A stretch of 64,000 bases of DNA from Dyadobacter linearis (GTDB lineage Bacteria > Bacteroidota > Bacteroidia > Cytophagales > Spirosomataceae), in contig NZ_CAJRAU010000013.1 of assembly GCF_907165045.1 (NCBI RefSeq), positions 1 through 64,000 on the forward strand. Reading direction: 5' to 3'. The notes beneath the pieces were generated by a model that saw nothing but the letters and a program-made list of their open reading frames with translations, did not search any database and was not told the origin of the DNA. A program made the translations under genes and the position numbers. Below, in pieces: positions 52,661-61,514 of the stretch. Position 1 is the stretch's first letter. Each line of letters starts with the position of its first letter.

Positions 52661-53269
52661 CTACAAAGCGAATGAACCGATTGGAATCTCTCCATTGGCT
52701 TCAAAGGAAGTAATGATTACACCGGTCGTGGAAATTGCATGGCTGACAAGTTTGAAGTTAGATGGAACTGTCCCATTCCCAAAAAGTCTTTTTCCTTTTC
52801 CGATAACAAGAGGATAGATCCAGATATTCATTTGATCAATTAGTCCGTGTTGTAACAAAGATTGTATCAGGTTTGAGCTGCCATGAACTTGCAGGTCAAT
52901 TCCATTGGTTGATTTGAGGCTTTTTATCTGTTTAATTGTATCGTGATTGAGCAACACTGTATTTTCCCAGCTTGCATTTGTCAAAGTATCTGTTGCCACA
53001 TATTTGTTGATCCGATTAAACATGTCAGCCGTGGGATCATCTTTCAGAAGTGGCCAATGAGCTGCGAAAATTTCGTAGGTAACACGGCCCAATAAAAGAT
53101 CATACGGATTTTTCATAGCTTCTATCATTGCGTCGTTCATAATATGATCCCATTGTGTGACCGACCAGCCGCCATATTCAAATCCGCTATCAGTATCTTC
53201 ATCCGGGCCACCTGGCGCCTGCATTACACCATCCAAAGTCATGAAGGTGTTTGTAATGATTTTTCTCAT
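52661..53269 (-). CDS. Dihydrofolate reductase/RibD-C family protein
   Basis: This 202-residue protein matches the RibD C-terminal / DHFR-like family (YyaP/YwjB type): MRKIITNTFMTLDGVMQAPG, DLLLGRVTYEIFAAHWP, and GSSNLIQSLLQHGLIDQMNI, WIYPLVIGKGKRLFG. It probably reduces a pterin, riboflavin precursor or small aldehyde with NADPH; the real substrate is not known. It is monocistronic. Neither the 185 bases after the FtsX gene nor the 295-base gap after this gene shows a gene. Confidence 0.9.
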   Translation of the reverse strand: MRKIITNTFMTLDGVMQAPGGPDEDTDSGFEYGGWSVTQWDHIMNDAMIEAMKNPYDLLLGRVTYEIFAAHWPLLKDDPTADMFNRINKYVATDTLTNASWENTVLLNHDTIKQIKSLKSTNGIDLQVHGSSNLIQSLLQHGLIDQMNIWIYPLVIGKGKRLFGNGTVPSNFKLVSHAISTTGVIITSFEANGEIPIGSFAL

Positions 53270-53564
53270 TTCGTGATCTGAATGTTATTGACGGAGCAAT
53301 ATTACGGCAGAAGCTTAAAGGAAGCTGGGTGCAATAACGACTAATAAAAGGGGGTAATACGACAATACCAACGCATCATGCAGATCTTGTCTTTTCCATC
53401 AACACTACTCGCTTTAAAAATTGCTTTCGTGTTCCACACGACGGTCGACGAAATATTTACCCTGACAGAAACAGACTGGATTTAGGGTTCGTTGAAATGA
53501 ATCAATTTTATTCTTTGAGTCAGCACTTCCCTTGTGACGAAATGCACAACGGATTAAACCACTG

Positions 53565-56500
53565 TCAAACGGCAAGAAACCTTTCGAATACGGCCCAAAT
53601 TGCGTCCTTAACGAAAGGCTTTGGAATAAAATCATCCATACCAGCGGCAAGACACTTCTCCTTTTCCCCCAATACGTTTCCAGCAGTCAGCGCAACAATA
53701 GGCACCTTGCTTGCACCCGGGAGCTCTCTAATCAATGAAGTGGCTTCATATCCGTTCATCAGCGGCATTTGAATATCCATGAAAATCAAGTCTGGCAATT
53801 GCTGTTGACAGAGTTCAAATGCCTCCTTCCCGTTGACGGCTTCCAATACAGTTGCATTAATAGCCAGTTTTTTGATTACCGCTTTGGCCAGCAACATGTT
53901 AATAAGATGGTCTTCCGCAACAAGGATAGTCAGCTCCTTTGTGGTCAGCTGCTGTTCCGTTTGCCCGGTGGCGTCGGGACTTTTGATTTCACTTTGTGAG
54001 AGATTGAAGAGGGAATGCGAGATATCTGCCAATTTTACGGGCTTCATAAGCCTCGAATTGATCTGCAGTGCCTGACAAGCGTTCGAAACCGTTGCATCAT
54101 CTGCGGAGCCGCTCAATAAAATGATGGGCAGATTTGTGCTGGAATAGGCTTTCCGGATTTTACCTGCCGCTTCCAGGCCGTCCAGGTCGGGCATATGATA
54201 ATCCATGAATACAGCATCATACTTGGCTCCGCCTGCAAGCCTTTCCAAAGCTTGCAAGCCACTTGCGGCCTGATCTGATTTGATCCCCAGTTGGTCAAGC
54301 ATTCGTTCTAATAGCTGCCGGCTTTTTTTGTTGTCATCCACGATGAGCACTTTGTCCATGGCTGCCAGGACAGGGATGGACGCAGCCGCAGGTTGTTCTG
54401 ATTTCATAGTCAGGTCAAAGTACAACGTGCTGCCCACACCATGAACACTTTCCAGTTGTAAGCTACTGCCCATTAGTGCGAGTAACTGGTTCGATATTGC
54501 CAGCCCGAGCCCGGTTCCTCCGTACTTTTTTGTTGTCGAGCCATCTTCCTGCAAAAACGCCTGAAAAATCTTCGCCTTCTTTTCTTCGCGGATACCAATC
54601 CCTGTATCACGCACGATAAACCTGCACGTGATCGCATCAGTATCGAGTGGTGCATAGTCTAAAATCTCTATTTTCAGTTCAATTTCCCCACTTTCAGTGA
54701 ATTTGGCCGCATTACTAAGCAGATTAATAAGAACCTGTTTCAGCCTGATATCGTCCACCCACACAAATTGCGGAAGGCATGCCGGGATATCCAACAGCAT
54801 TTCAAGTCCTTTGCTTTGCACCTGAAATGAAATCATGTCAACCGTTTGAGCGGCAATTTCATAGATATCATATTTATTGACGTCGAGTTCCAGCTTACCT
54901 GCTTCTATTTTCGAAAAGTCCAGGATATCATTGATAATGCTCAGTAACGTATTAGCAGACTGGTGCACAAATCCCAGATACTGCTTCTGGGTATCATTTA
55001 AATGTGTTTTAAGGACCAGGTCCGTAAATCCGATCACGCCATTCAGCGGAGTCCGTATTTCATGGCTCATGTTGGCCAGAAACTCAGACTTGGCAACATT
55101 GGCCTGCTCGGCCAGTTCCCTGGCTTGTTTTAGCTCTTGACGGTGAAGTTCTACTTCTGTTACATCATAAGTAAGTGTGATAATACCGCCGATGCTGGCG
55201 TCAAACTGGTACCACGGCCATACTTCCCAGGACAGGTACCTGTCGTGCTCCCACCCTTCCGGCCTGAATACCCGGTCCCCTTTTTGCATTCCCTTGCCTG
55301 TGAGTGCATGCTGATGAATGTCCTTCCACTGCTGGCTCATATTTGAGAACACTTCATACGGACTCATCCCAATAACATCGCTGCTGGACAAGCCATATTC
55401 TTGCTCCCATTTGCGGCTGACAGCCAGGTACCGGACATCATTATCCATCATCGCTACAATCGCTGGTATATGCTCAACGAAAGCCAGCAGCCGCCCCTGT
55501 TGTATGCTGAGCTGTTCTTTGGTATAAGCAATCTGAAGGTCTGCTTTTTTCTTTTCGTCAATATCCTGAACAATCCCATAAAGCTTTATGCACCGGCCCT
55601 TGACAAACTCTGCATTCATAACGACCCTTATCCATCGCTCCTCCATATTACCGACAACGATCTGTACTTCAATACTTTGGGCCGTACCGTGCTCAATTGC
55701 ATCACTCATAGCTTTCTCCACCTTTCGCCTGCTGTCGCCCGCTTTATAAAGCTTCATCACATTGCCGATAGATAAGTTCAGGTCAGGATCCTGCTGGTAA
55801 ATTTGCATGGCTAATTCAGACCAGTAAAATTCCTTTTCGGCCAGGTTAAATTCCCAGCCGCCTGCTCCCGCTATCAGACTGGTTTGCATGAGCATCTGTT
55901 GCGTTCTTTGCAATTCTTTGGCCTGGTTATGACTTTGGGTAATGTCAATGCAGTTACCGACAACGTAGCCGTAACCATTCTCATCCATAACCAATGCATT
56001 ACGGTAACTCCATATTACATGATGTCCATCCTTGTGCATGGTGGTCATCAAACCACTGGATTTTCCTGTCTGCCTGATCTGTTGTAAATAAGCTTTTAAA
56101 CCCTGCCGGTGTTTAACCGGCGTTACATCCAGCAAATTCATCCCTAAAAACTGCTCAACGTCATAGCCCAAAAGGCCTGCTCCATCTGAATTAACTGCCG
56201 TGAAATTGCCATTCAGATCGTGCGTACACATCAATCCCTGTGAGCTCTCAAAAAACGATTTAAGCTTTTCTTCACTACTATTTGAGATATCTGCGATGAT
56301 ATCACGGCTATGCTGGCTCTGGTGATTTTGAAAGCCGCAATTAATCTTTTTGTTAGCCACCATCAATGTCATTACCTGCGAGGCAATAAGCTGAAGGGAA
56401 TTGTGCTGTAATGAGGAAAGACTTCGAACTTTATGGTCCAGCACACAAACGGCACCTAATGGTTGCCCCGCAGGATCTTTCAATGGGTAACCCGCATAAG

Positions 56501-56870
56501 ACCTCAGGCCAGGATGCTCGGCCAGCAATTCATTCTTATCAAACCGCTCGTCAAGGCTAACATCTGGAATTTCAAAAATGGAACCATGCAGCATGGTAAA
56601 CTGGCAAATCGAAGTGTTCCGTGCCATTTCACTTATCAGTGTGCCGCGGCTTGATAAAACCCATTGCTTATTCTGGTCAATAATTGTGATCAGACAGACT
56701 GCCGCATCACACACCAGACAGGCCAGATCTGCCAGGCTATCAAACTCTTTCCGACTAATCACATCTGAAAATGAAAAGCTAAGCAATGCCTCTAACCTAT
56801 CACTCTCCTGAAAAGCGAATTGTTCGGGTAACTTTATATCTACGTCGGGATTGTATTCAACATGCTCCAT
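53565..56870 (-). CDS. Cytosolic GAF-PAS hybrid histidine kinase with two receivers
   Basis: This 1101-residue protein has no membrane segment. The domains appear in order: GAF (about 25-175, SICQFTM and LRSYAGYPLKDPAGQPLGAV), three PAS domains (about 205-320, 335-445, 460-585), and a HisKA with H603 in NMSHEIRTPLNGVIGF. HATPase (NLLSNAAKFTESG, DTGIGI, GGTGLGLAI) and two receivers follow (VFMDYHMPDLDG and IFMDIQMPLMNG) in the last 250 residues. It is a relay of the RcsC/BarA type but without a phosphotransfer domain. No output regulator is adjacent. Confidence 0.93.
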   Translation of the reverse strand: MEHVEYNPDVDIKLPEQFAFQESDRLEALLSFSFSDVISRKEFDSLADLACLVCDAAVCLITIIDQNKQWVLSSRGTLISEMARNTSICQFTMLHGSIFEIPDVSLDERFDKNELLAEHPGLRSYAGYPLKDPAGQPLGAVCVLDHKVRSLSSLQHNSLQLIASQVMTLMVANKKINCGFQNHQSQHSRDIIADISNSSEEKLKSFFESSQGLMCTHDLNGNFTAVNSDGAGLLGYDVEQFLGMNLLDVTPVKHRQGLKAYLQQIRQTGKSSGLMTTMHKDGHHVIWSYRNALVMDENGYGYVVGNCIDITQSHNQAKELQRTQQMLMQTSLIAGAGGWEFNLAEKEFYWSELAMQIYQQDPDLNLSIGNVMKLYKAGDSRRKVEKAMSDAIEHGTAQSIEVQIVVGNMEERWIRVVMNAEFVKGRCIKLYGIVQDIDEKKKADLQIAYTKEQLSIQQGRLLAFVEHIPAIVAMMDNDVRYLAVSRKWEQEYGLSSSDVIGMSPYEVFSNMSQQWKDIHQHALTGKGMQKGDRVFRPEGWEHDRYLSWEVWPWYQFDASIGGIITLTYDVTEVELHRQELKQARELAEQANVAKSEFLANMSHEIRTPLNGVIGFTDLVLKTHLNDTQKQYLGFVHQSANTLLSIINDILDFSKIEAGKLELDVNKYDIYEIAAQTVDMISFQVQSKGLEMLLDIPACLPQFVWVDDIRLKQVLINLLSNAAKFTESGEIELKIEILDYAPLDTDAITCRFIVRDTGIGIREEKKAKIFQAFLQEDGSTTKKYGGTGLGLAISNQLLALMGSSLQLESVHGVGSTLYFDLTMKSEQPAAASIPVLAAMDKVLIVDDNKKSRQLLERMLDQLGIKSDQAASGLQALERLAGGAKYDAVFMDYHMPDLDGLEAAGKIRKAYSSTNLPIILLSGSADDATVSNACQALQINSRLMKPVKLADISHSLFNLSQSEIKSPDATGQTEQQLTTKELTILVAEDHLINMLLAKAVIKKLAINATVLEAVNGKEAFELCQQQLPDLIFMDIQMPLMNGYEATSLIRELPGASKVPIVALTAGNVLGEKEKCLAAGMDDFIPKPFVKDAIWAVFERFLAV

Positions 56871-56880
56871 CTACTAAAAT

Positions 56881-56916
56881 TACAATTAGTTTCTATCTAA
56901 CTCAAAACTAATTGTA
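56881..56916 (-). promoter_or_regulatory. 12-base inverted repeat overlapping the kinase promoter
   Basis: TACAATTAGTTT, 12 bases, AAACTAATTGTA is a perfect inverted repeat that starts 11 bases upstream of the hybrid kinase start. The minus-strand -7-like TAGTTTTG (56903-56910) lies inside it, so a bound protein would block the promoter. Confidence 0.6.
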
Positions 56917-57090
56917 TACACCGATGCGCCTATATTGTAGGCGAATGGTTACAAAAATACTCTAACGGTCAGGAGCTTACTGCAACACCTTCCAGTTACG
57001 CCAGATCGTATCACGGTGCCTGGGCAATGCGGCAAATCCACTAATTGAATATCTTTGTTTGGGTAATTCGACTCTAAAAGATCCATTCTC

Positions 57091-57234
57091 ATGCTCCGTG
57101 CTATCGACCATTTTTTTCTTGCCAAGCCAGAGCCGGCAAATAGTTGCCTGAATGCATTACGCGCATTTATCCTAAATTTCAGCCCGAATATAAATGAGAC
57201 CTGGCGATTACACTGGCTGTCTAATCAAATGTGA
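57091..57234 (+). pseudogene. DUF1801 (YdhG-like) N-terminal remnant
   Basis: A 47-codon frame starting MLRAIDHFFLAKPEPANSCL and continuing NALRAFILNFSPNINETW matches the first 40 residues of DUF1801 proteins almost without break. It then departs from the family where KYGMPFF is expected and stops soon after. A full protein is about 115 residues, so about two thirds are missing. It lies in the 420-base gap between the hybrid kinase and the phosphoesterase, on the strand opposite both. The rest of the gap shows nothing. Confidence 0.7.
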
Positions 57235-57291
57235 TAAACACATAACAAGCGCGCGGAAGGTTTGCATGGATATCGGATAGTAGCGCTACTT

Positions 57292-58068
57292 TCATTTTCC
57301 CAGACGTAAAGATTCTGCATATGCGTCCGGCAGGATGCTGTCTTCTACTGCTTTGGCAGCTTTTTCAACATCATATTCAAAGCGTATAAACTCTACCGTA
57401 ATGCTTTCCTTATTTGATGTTGATGCATCTGCATTGATATTCAAAATCACATAGCCACCTCTTGGGTCACCATCTTTTGGCTTACCGACAGAACCAATAT
57501 TGATCGCATGGCGGAAATAGTCAGTGCCATCTGTTTCCACCGAGTTCAGGATTCGGTGGTAAGGTTTGTGGGTATGGCCGAAAAGCATGACATCAGCCCC
57601 GGCCTGCTCCATGATCCTGAGCATGCTTTTTTCATCGCGGTCCTCAAACAAGTATTCATTGATCTTGCGCGGACTGCCATGCACCAGAAGAACCGAAAAA
57701 GGTTTGTCTTTCAATTGAAAATCCAGACGGATGTGTGCAGGCAATGTTCTTAAATAAGCCCGCTGCTCGTCTTTGACAATTTCGTTTGTGTAAGCAATCG
57801 ATACTTTGCCGTTTTCTTTCTCATCGTCTGTCTTATATGCACAGCCGCAATCGTCGCTGCTCCTTCCGATCCCGAAGTCGTAATTGCCCGCAATGGTAGG
57901 AATACCACGCTTTCTGACTTCGTCAATAACTTCATTAGGCCAGATATTATATCCAACCAGATCACCCAGGCAATAAATAGCGTCGGTATCTCTGGTTTCA
58001 ACATCTTTAAAAAACGCTTCTAATGCTGGTAGGTTGGCGTGAATGTCTGAAAAAAAGGCAATTCTCAT
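57292..58068 (-). CDS. Metallophosphoesterase (YfcE/MJ0936-like)
   Basis: This 258-residue calcineurin-like phosphoesterase has metal-binding motifs in order: FFSDIHANLPAL, YCLGDLVGYNIWPNE, GNYDFGIG, LLVHGSPR and FGHTHKPYHR. It also has an internal cysteine pair CGC near residue 77. It follows acr3 by 11 bases on the same strand, so it is the last gene of the ars transcript. The substrate is unknown; a link to arsenic metabolism is only by position. Confidence 0.9.
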   Translation of the reverse strand: MRIAFFSDIHANLPALEAFFKDVETRDTDAIYCLGDLVGYNIWPNEVIDEVRKRGIPTIAGNYDFGIGRSSDDCGCAYKTDDEKENGKVSIAYTNEIVKDEQRAYLRTLPAHIRLDFQLKDKPFSVLLVHGSPRKINEYLFEDRDEKSMLRIMEQAGADVMLFGHTHKPYHRILNSVETDGTDYFRHAINIGSVGKPKDGDPRGGYVILNINADASTSNKESITVEFIRFEYDVEKAAKAVEDSILPDAYAESLRLGK

Positions 58069-58079
58069 TTAATAAGTAG

Positions 58080-59132
58080 TTAATTGGAAAACTTGTGCTG
58101 TTGTTTGAGCGCAAAATTGACCATCAGGATCAATACCGGCACTTCGATTAGTGGGCCAATGACAGCAGCGAATGCAGCTCCCGAATCAATCCCGAATACA
58201 GCGATAGCGACCGCGATCCCAAGCTCGAAGTTATTGCCTGCGGCAGTGAAGGCCAGCGATGTTGATTTGGCATAATCCGCGCCCGCACGTTTGGACAGGT
58301 AAAAAGCAGAGAAAAACATGATTGCAAAATAGATTGTCAGTGGCAGCGCAATCCGCAGCACATCAAATGGGATACTGACAATCAGCTTACCTTTTAGACT
58401 GAACATGACCACAATTGTAAAGAGCAAGGCAATTAATGTGATCGGGCTGATGGCCGGAAGAAATTTCTTTTCATACCACTCTTTACTAAACAACCTGGTC
58501 AATACGATCCGGGAAATAATGCCTGCCAGGAACGGGATACCCAGATAGATAAAGACGCTTTTAGCAACTTGGCCGATGGTAATATTCACCACCAGGTGGC
58601 CCTGTTCAAATCCTTTAAGCCCAAAAAGCGGCGGTAATACGGTTACGAAAACATATGCATAAACCGAATAAAACAAGACCTGAAAAATGCTGTTGAAAGC
58701 CACCAGTCCTGCCGCATAAAGGCGGTCACCATTGGCCAGGTCATTCCAGACAATGACCATGGCAATGCAGCGGGCAATGCCGATCATGATCAGGCCAGTC
58801 ATGTATTCTGGCTTGTCAGGAAGAAAAATGACGGCCAGCCCAAACATCAGCAGTGGGCCAATGATCCAGTTTTGAAGCAGCGAAAGCCCCAGGATCTTAG
58901 TGTTGCTGAACACCTTTGGCAGCTCTGCATAACGCACCTTGGCCAGTGGCGGGTACATCATCAGCACGAGGCCAATGGCCAGTGGAACATTCACACCTGA
59001 CCCTGAATTAAACTTGTTGATGAAATCAGGTGTGCCGGGTAAGAAATAGCCAATTGAGACACCGATCATCATGGCCAGAAAAATCCATAAAGTCAGGTAG
59101 CGGTCTAAAAAAGAAAGACGTGGGTTATTCAT
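58080..59132 (-). CDS. acr3: Arsenite efflux transporter Acr3
   Basis: Acr3 exports As(III) using the proton gradient. The ATG at 59132 gives 350 residues and the typical start MNNPRLSFLDRYLTLWIFLA; the frame extends 17 codons upstream. Ten membrane segments are apparent. The conserved cysteine in GIARCIAMVIVWN and the C-terminal FTAAGNNFELGIAVAIAVFG block are diagnostic. It lies 96 bases after the DUF6428 gene and 11 bases before the phosphoesterase. Confidence 0.95.
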   Translation of the reverse strand: MNNPRLSFLDRYLTLWIFLAMMIGVSIGYFLPGTPDFINKFNSGSGVNVPLAIGLVLMMYPPLAKVRYAELPKVFSNTKILGLSLLQNWIIGPLLMFGLAVIFLPDKPEYMTGLIMIGIARCIAMVIVWNDLANGDRLYAAGLVAFNSIFQVLFYSVYAYVFVTVLPPLFGLKGFEQGHLVVNITIGQVAKSVFIYLGIPFLAGIISRIVLTRLFSKEWYEKKFLPAISPITLIALLFTIVVMFSLKGKLIVSIPFDVLRIALPLTIYFAIMFFSAFYLSKRAGADYAKSTSLAFTAAGNNFELGIAVAIAVFGIDSGAAFAAVIGPLIEVPVLILMVNFALKQQHKFSN

Positions 59133-59228
59133 GCGGTTGTATGCTTTAAATCTCTTTTCTTCACGACAGCAGATGTTGGGCAAAGGCCGCTAAACTGTCT
59201 CGTTTGCTGTATGGCATCTGGTACCTGC

Positions 59229-59816
59229 TCAGCAGCACCCAGAGCCTGGCTTGCAGCTCTCACCATCGGAGGTGACCAGTTCTAATTCCTGTTTAACAGG
59301 TGCAGGCGCGCAGCATGAAGTTTCTGCTGACGGTGTGCCGCAGCTTTGGTTTCGGGTAAGTGCCTTGCATTGGGTAAAGTCCGGGACCAGGTTTACGGTA
59401 AATGTTTCACCATCGGAAGCAAACTCTCCCGGGTACATCTGGCGTGTATCAAACCTGGAATTGCCGAACTCAATTTTAACGATTGCATTAGGGTTCAGTG
59501 GAAGTGATTTCTCAACCAGGTCGACAATTTTCAGCGCTTTGTCCACTTTCATTGAACGGTCTACTTCTTTTTCTGATGGTTCCCATAGCTGCACGATCAC
59601 TTCTGTCCAGCTGTTCATTACCCCGCCGCAATCAACCGACACGATTGGTGCTTGTTTGATTTCGGTAATGTGGTAAGAGCTGTCTACAAACTTTCCTTCC
59701 TCATATTGGAATTGCAGGTGCAGATCAGGATTTTGTTGAAGGGTATTTTTGAAATCACCCCAGGTCAGCGGCCCCCGGGTCATCGGCCCCTCGGTTATCT
59801 GATTTAATTGGCTCAT
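59229..59816 (-). CDS. DUF6428 protein with cysteine-rich tail, ars operon
   Basis: The 195-residue cytoplasmic protein is of the DUF6428 family found in Bacteroidota ars operons. The body (residues 15-150) has TWGDFKNTLQQNPDLHLQFQ and SVDCGGVMNSWTEVIVQLWE. The end is cysteine-rich: CKAL, CGTP, SCCAP, then ESCKPGSGCC at the C-terminus, eight cysteines in the last 50 residues. Such clusters suit As(III) binding, so an arsenite chaperone like ArsD is a reasonable guess, not an established role. It lies 56 bases after arsR, with its own promoter and ArsR-like box. Confidence 0.82.
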   Translation of the reverse strand: MSQLNQITEGPMTRGPLTWGDFKNTLQQNPDLHLQFQYEEGKFVDSSYHITEIKQAPIVSVDCGGVMNSWTEVIVQLWEPSEKEVDRSMKVDKALKIVDLVEKSLPLNPNAIVKIEFGNSRFDTRQMYPGEFASDGETFTVNLVPDFTQCKALTRNQSCGTPSAETSCCAPAPVKQELELVTSDGESCKPGSGCC

Positions 59817-59829
59817 GGCTTCTATTGGT

Positions 59830-59859
59830 TAAATGTAATATTACGATTGATAATTTCAA
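59830..59859 (-). promoter_or_regulatory. Promoter and ArsR box before the DUF6428-acr3 unit
   Basis: On the minus strand TTG (59857-59859), 19 bases and TACATTTA (59830-59837) form a promoter. AATATTACGATTGAT (59837-59851), containing the palindrome GTAATATTAC at 59835-59844, lies between the two boxes. Confidence 0.65.
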
Positions 59860-59872
59860 AAAAATGCCCTGC

Positions 59873-60205
59873 CTAATTGCAGCAGGATTCAGTAAGGACA
59901 AATGTCTCCAGCAACGAACCAAATGTTTTCTGCGCTTCTGACCACACGACCGGGTTTATGCAATAGCATACTCTTGGCGGGTTGATTTCGCCCTGGATGA
60001 TCCCGATTCTTTTAAGCTCCTTCAAATGCTGGGATACGGTTGCCTGGGCAAGTTCGAGTTCATCGACTAAATCACCACAAACGCAGGCTTTTCTGGAAAT
60101 CAGCAGTTGCAGGATCGCAACCCTGGCCGGATGCGAAAACGCCTTTGCCAGATCTGCGATACGGTTTTGCTGTTCTGTGAATATTTCGCTTTTAGTAACT
60201 CCCAT
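59873..60205 (-). CDS. arsR: Arsenic-responsive ArsR repressor
   Basis: This 110-residue winged-helix protein contains RIADLAKAFSHPARVAILQL, a CVCGDLVDEL cysteine pair at the start of the recognition region (the As(III) site of ArsR), ATVSQHLKELKRIGIIQGEI and a C-terminal TESCCN. The extra vicinal cysteines at the end may add a third ligand. It heads the ars operon, and a similar 15-base motif lies at its own promoter and at that of DUF6428. Confidence 0.93.
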   Translation of the reverse strand: MGVTKSEIFTEQQNRIADLAKAFSHPARVAILQLLISRKACVCGDLVDELELAQATVSQHLKELKRIGIIQGEINPPRVCYCINPVVWSEAQKTFGSLLETFVLTESCCN

Positions 60206-60209
60206 ACTC

Positions 60210-60252
60210 CAAATATAAATAGCGTTTTACCAATTGCAATATTACGATGGAT
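60210..60252 (-). promoter_or_regulatory. arsR promoter and ArsR box
   Basis: On the minus strand TTG (60237-60239), 19 bases and TATATTTG (60210-60217) give a consensus promoter only 4 bases before the ATG, which implies a near-leaderless transcript. AATATTACGATGGAT at 60238-60252 overlaps the -33 box and matches the downstream box in 14 of 15 bases. Confidence 0.72.
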
Positions 60253-60386
60253 ATTTTTTTGTATGATTATCTTACTTTCTGAGTAAGCACGCTGTGGGAG
60301 ACAGCAAAAAAAAGCATTAGATTAACTGTATCTATATACTACATTTATGCCGCCCTACACGTTTTTGTAAAACTCCAATTTTCTTG

Positions 60387-61481
60387 ATGGAACCCGCCTC
60401 AATTTTGACAACCAATGAAAAGCCTATTGACAAAGAACTATTTTTTGAAGTGTCCGCAGATCTGCTTTGCATAGCAGGGTTCGATGGATTTTTTAAGGAA
60501 ATCAATCCTGCAGTTTCAAATCTACTGGGGTACAGTCTTGAGGAATTGTTGAGCAGCCCTATTGATTCGTTTATCCATCCCGAAGACCGCCATATCACCA
60601 GTCAGTACAGGGAAAATCTTAAAAACAATATCCCCCTTCTTAACTACGAAAACCGATACCTTACCAAAAATGGCGAGGTGGTCTGGCTTTCATGGAACTC
60701 TATCCCACGTTATGAGGAAAAACTTGTTTACGCGATAGCCAAAAACATTACGCACCTGAAGCTTCTTGAAAAGGATCGAAATGTGCTCATTGCCAGTCTT
60801 ACAAGGATCAATCGTGACCTCAAGCAACTCACCTACACTACGTCGCATGATCTTCGTTCCCCCGTAAGCAACTTACTTTCCGTTTTTGATTTGATGGATA
60901 CATCCGTTATCACAGATCAGGAAACGATACAATTGCTTGGAATCCTGAAATCCGCGGCGGAAAGTCTGAAAGATACATTGAACAGTTATGTTGATGTTCT
61001 GATGAAAAATGACCTGCTCAACATTACAATGGAAGAGCTGGACATCGAAGAGTCACTTGACAAGGTCAGGAATTCGCTGAGATCATTGATCGAGAACTCA
61101 AAAGCTACATTCGATGTAGACTTTTCAGAGGCAAGAAGTGTAACATATAATAGGGCCTATCTGGAAAGTACATTCCTTAATCTTATCACAAACTCCATCA
61201 AATACGCAATTCCAGGCAAGCCTCCTCAGATTTTCGTGGCGTCCAGGAAGCTTATCCGATCCACACAGTTGATTTACTCCGATCGCGGACTTGGTTTTGA
61301 TATGCCTGCGGTTAATGACAAAATCTTCGGATTGAACCAAACCTTTCACAACCACGCTGACGGGAAAGGCGTTGGGCTCTATCTGATTTACAACCAGATC
61401 ACCAATTTGGGAGGCAGCATTTCACTCGAGAGTGAGCCGAATCAGGGAGCAAAATTCAGTTTGACATTTAGAGACAGATGA
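60387..61481 (+). CDS. PAS-domain sensor histidine kinase
   Basis: The 364-residue cytosolic kinase starts at the ATG (a TTG one codon earlier is also open). The PAS domain spans about 20-130 (FFEVSADLLCIAGFDGFFKE, PEDRHITSQY). A HisKA has H154 in YTTSHDLRSPVSN. HATPase has NLITNSIKYA, DRGLGFDM, GKGVGLYLI. The kinase is complete but has no linked regulator. It is divergent from arsR, separated by 181 bases that hold the ArsR box. Confidence 0.9.
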   Translation: MEPASILTTNEKPIDKELFFEVSADLLCIAGFDGFFKEINPAVSNLLGYSLEELLSSPIDSFIHPEDRHITSQYRENLKNNIPLLNYENRYLTKNGEVVWLSWNSIPRYEEKLVYAIAKNITHLKLLEKDRNVLIASLTRINRDLKQLTYTTSHDLRSPVSNLLSVFDLMDTSVITDQETIQLLGILKSAAESLKDTLNSYVDVLMKNDLLNITMEELDIEESLDKVRNSLRSLIENSKATFDVDFSEARSVTYNRAYLESTFLNLITNSIKYAIPGKPPQIFVASRKLIRSTQLIYSDRGLGFDMPAVNDKIFGLNQTFHNHADGKGVGLYLIYNQITNLGGSISLESEPNQGAKFSLTFRDR

Positions 61482-61514
61482 GCATTAACTTAGCAGGATG
61501 TTGTAAAATCGATG

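Noticed and set aside
53414..53650. 78-residue minus-strand frame in the gap before the hybrid kinase
   Set aside because: It overlaps the 3' end of the kinase gene and has no family match; the 295-base gap shows no clear gene or remnant.
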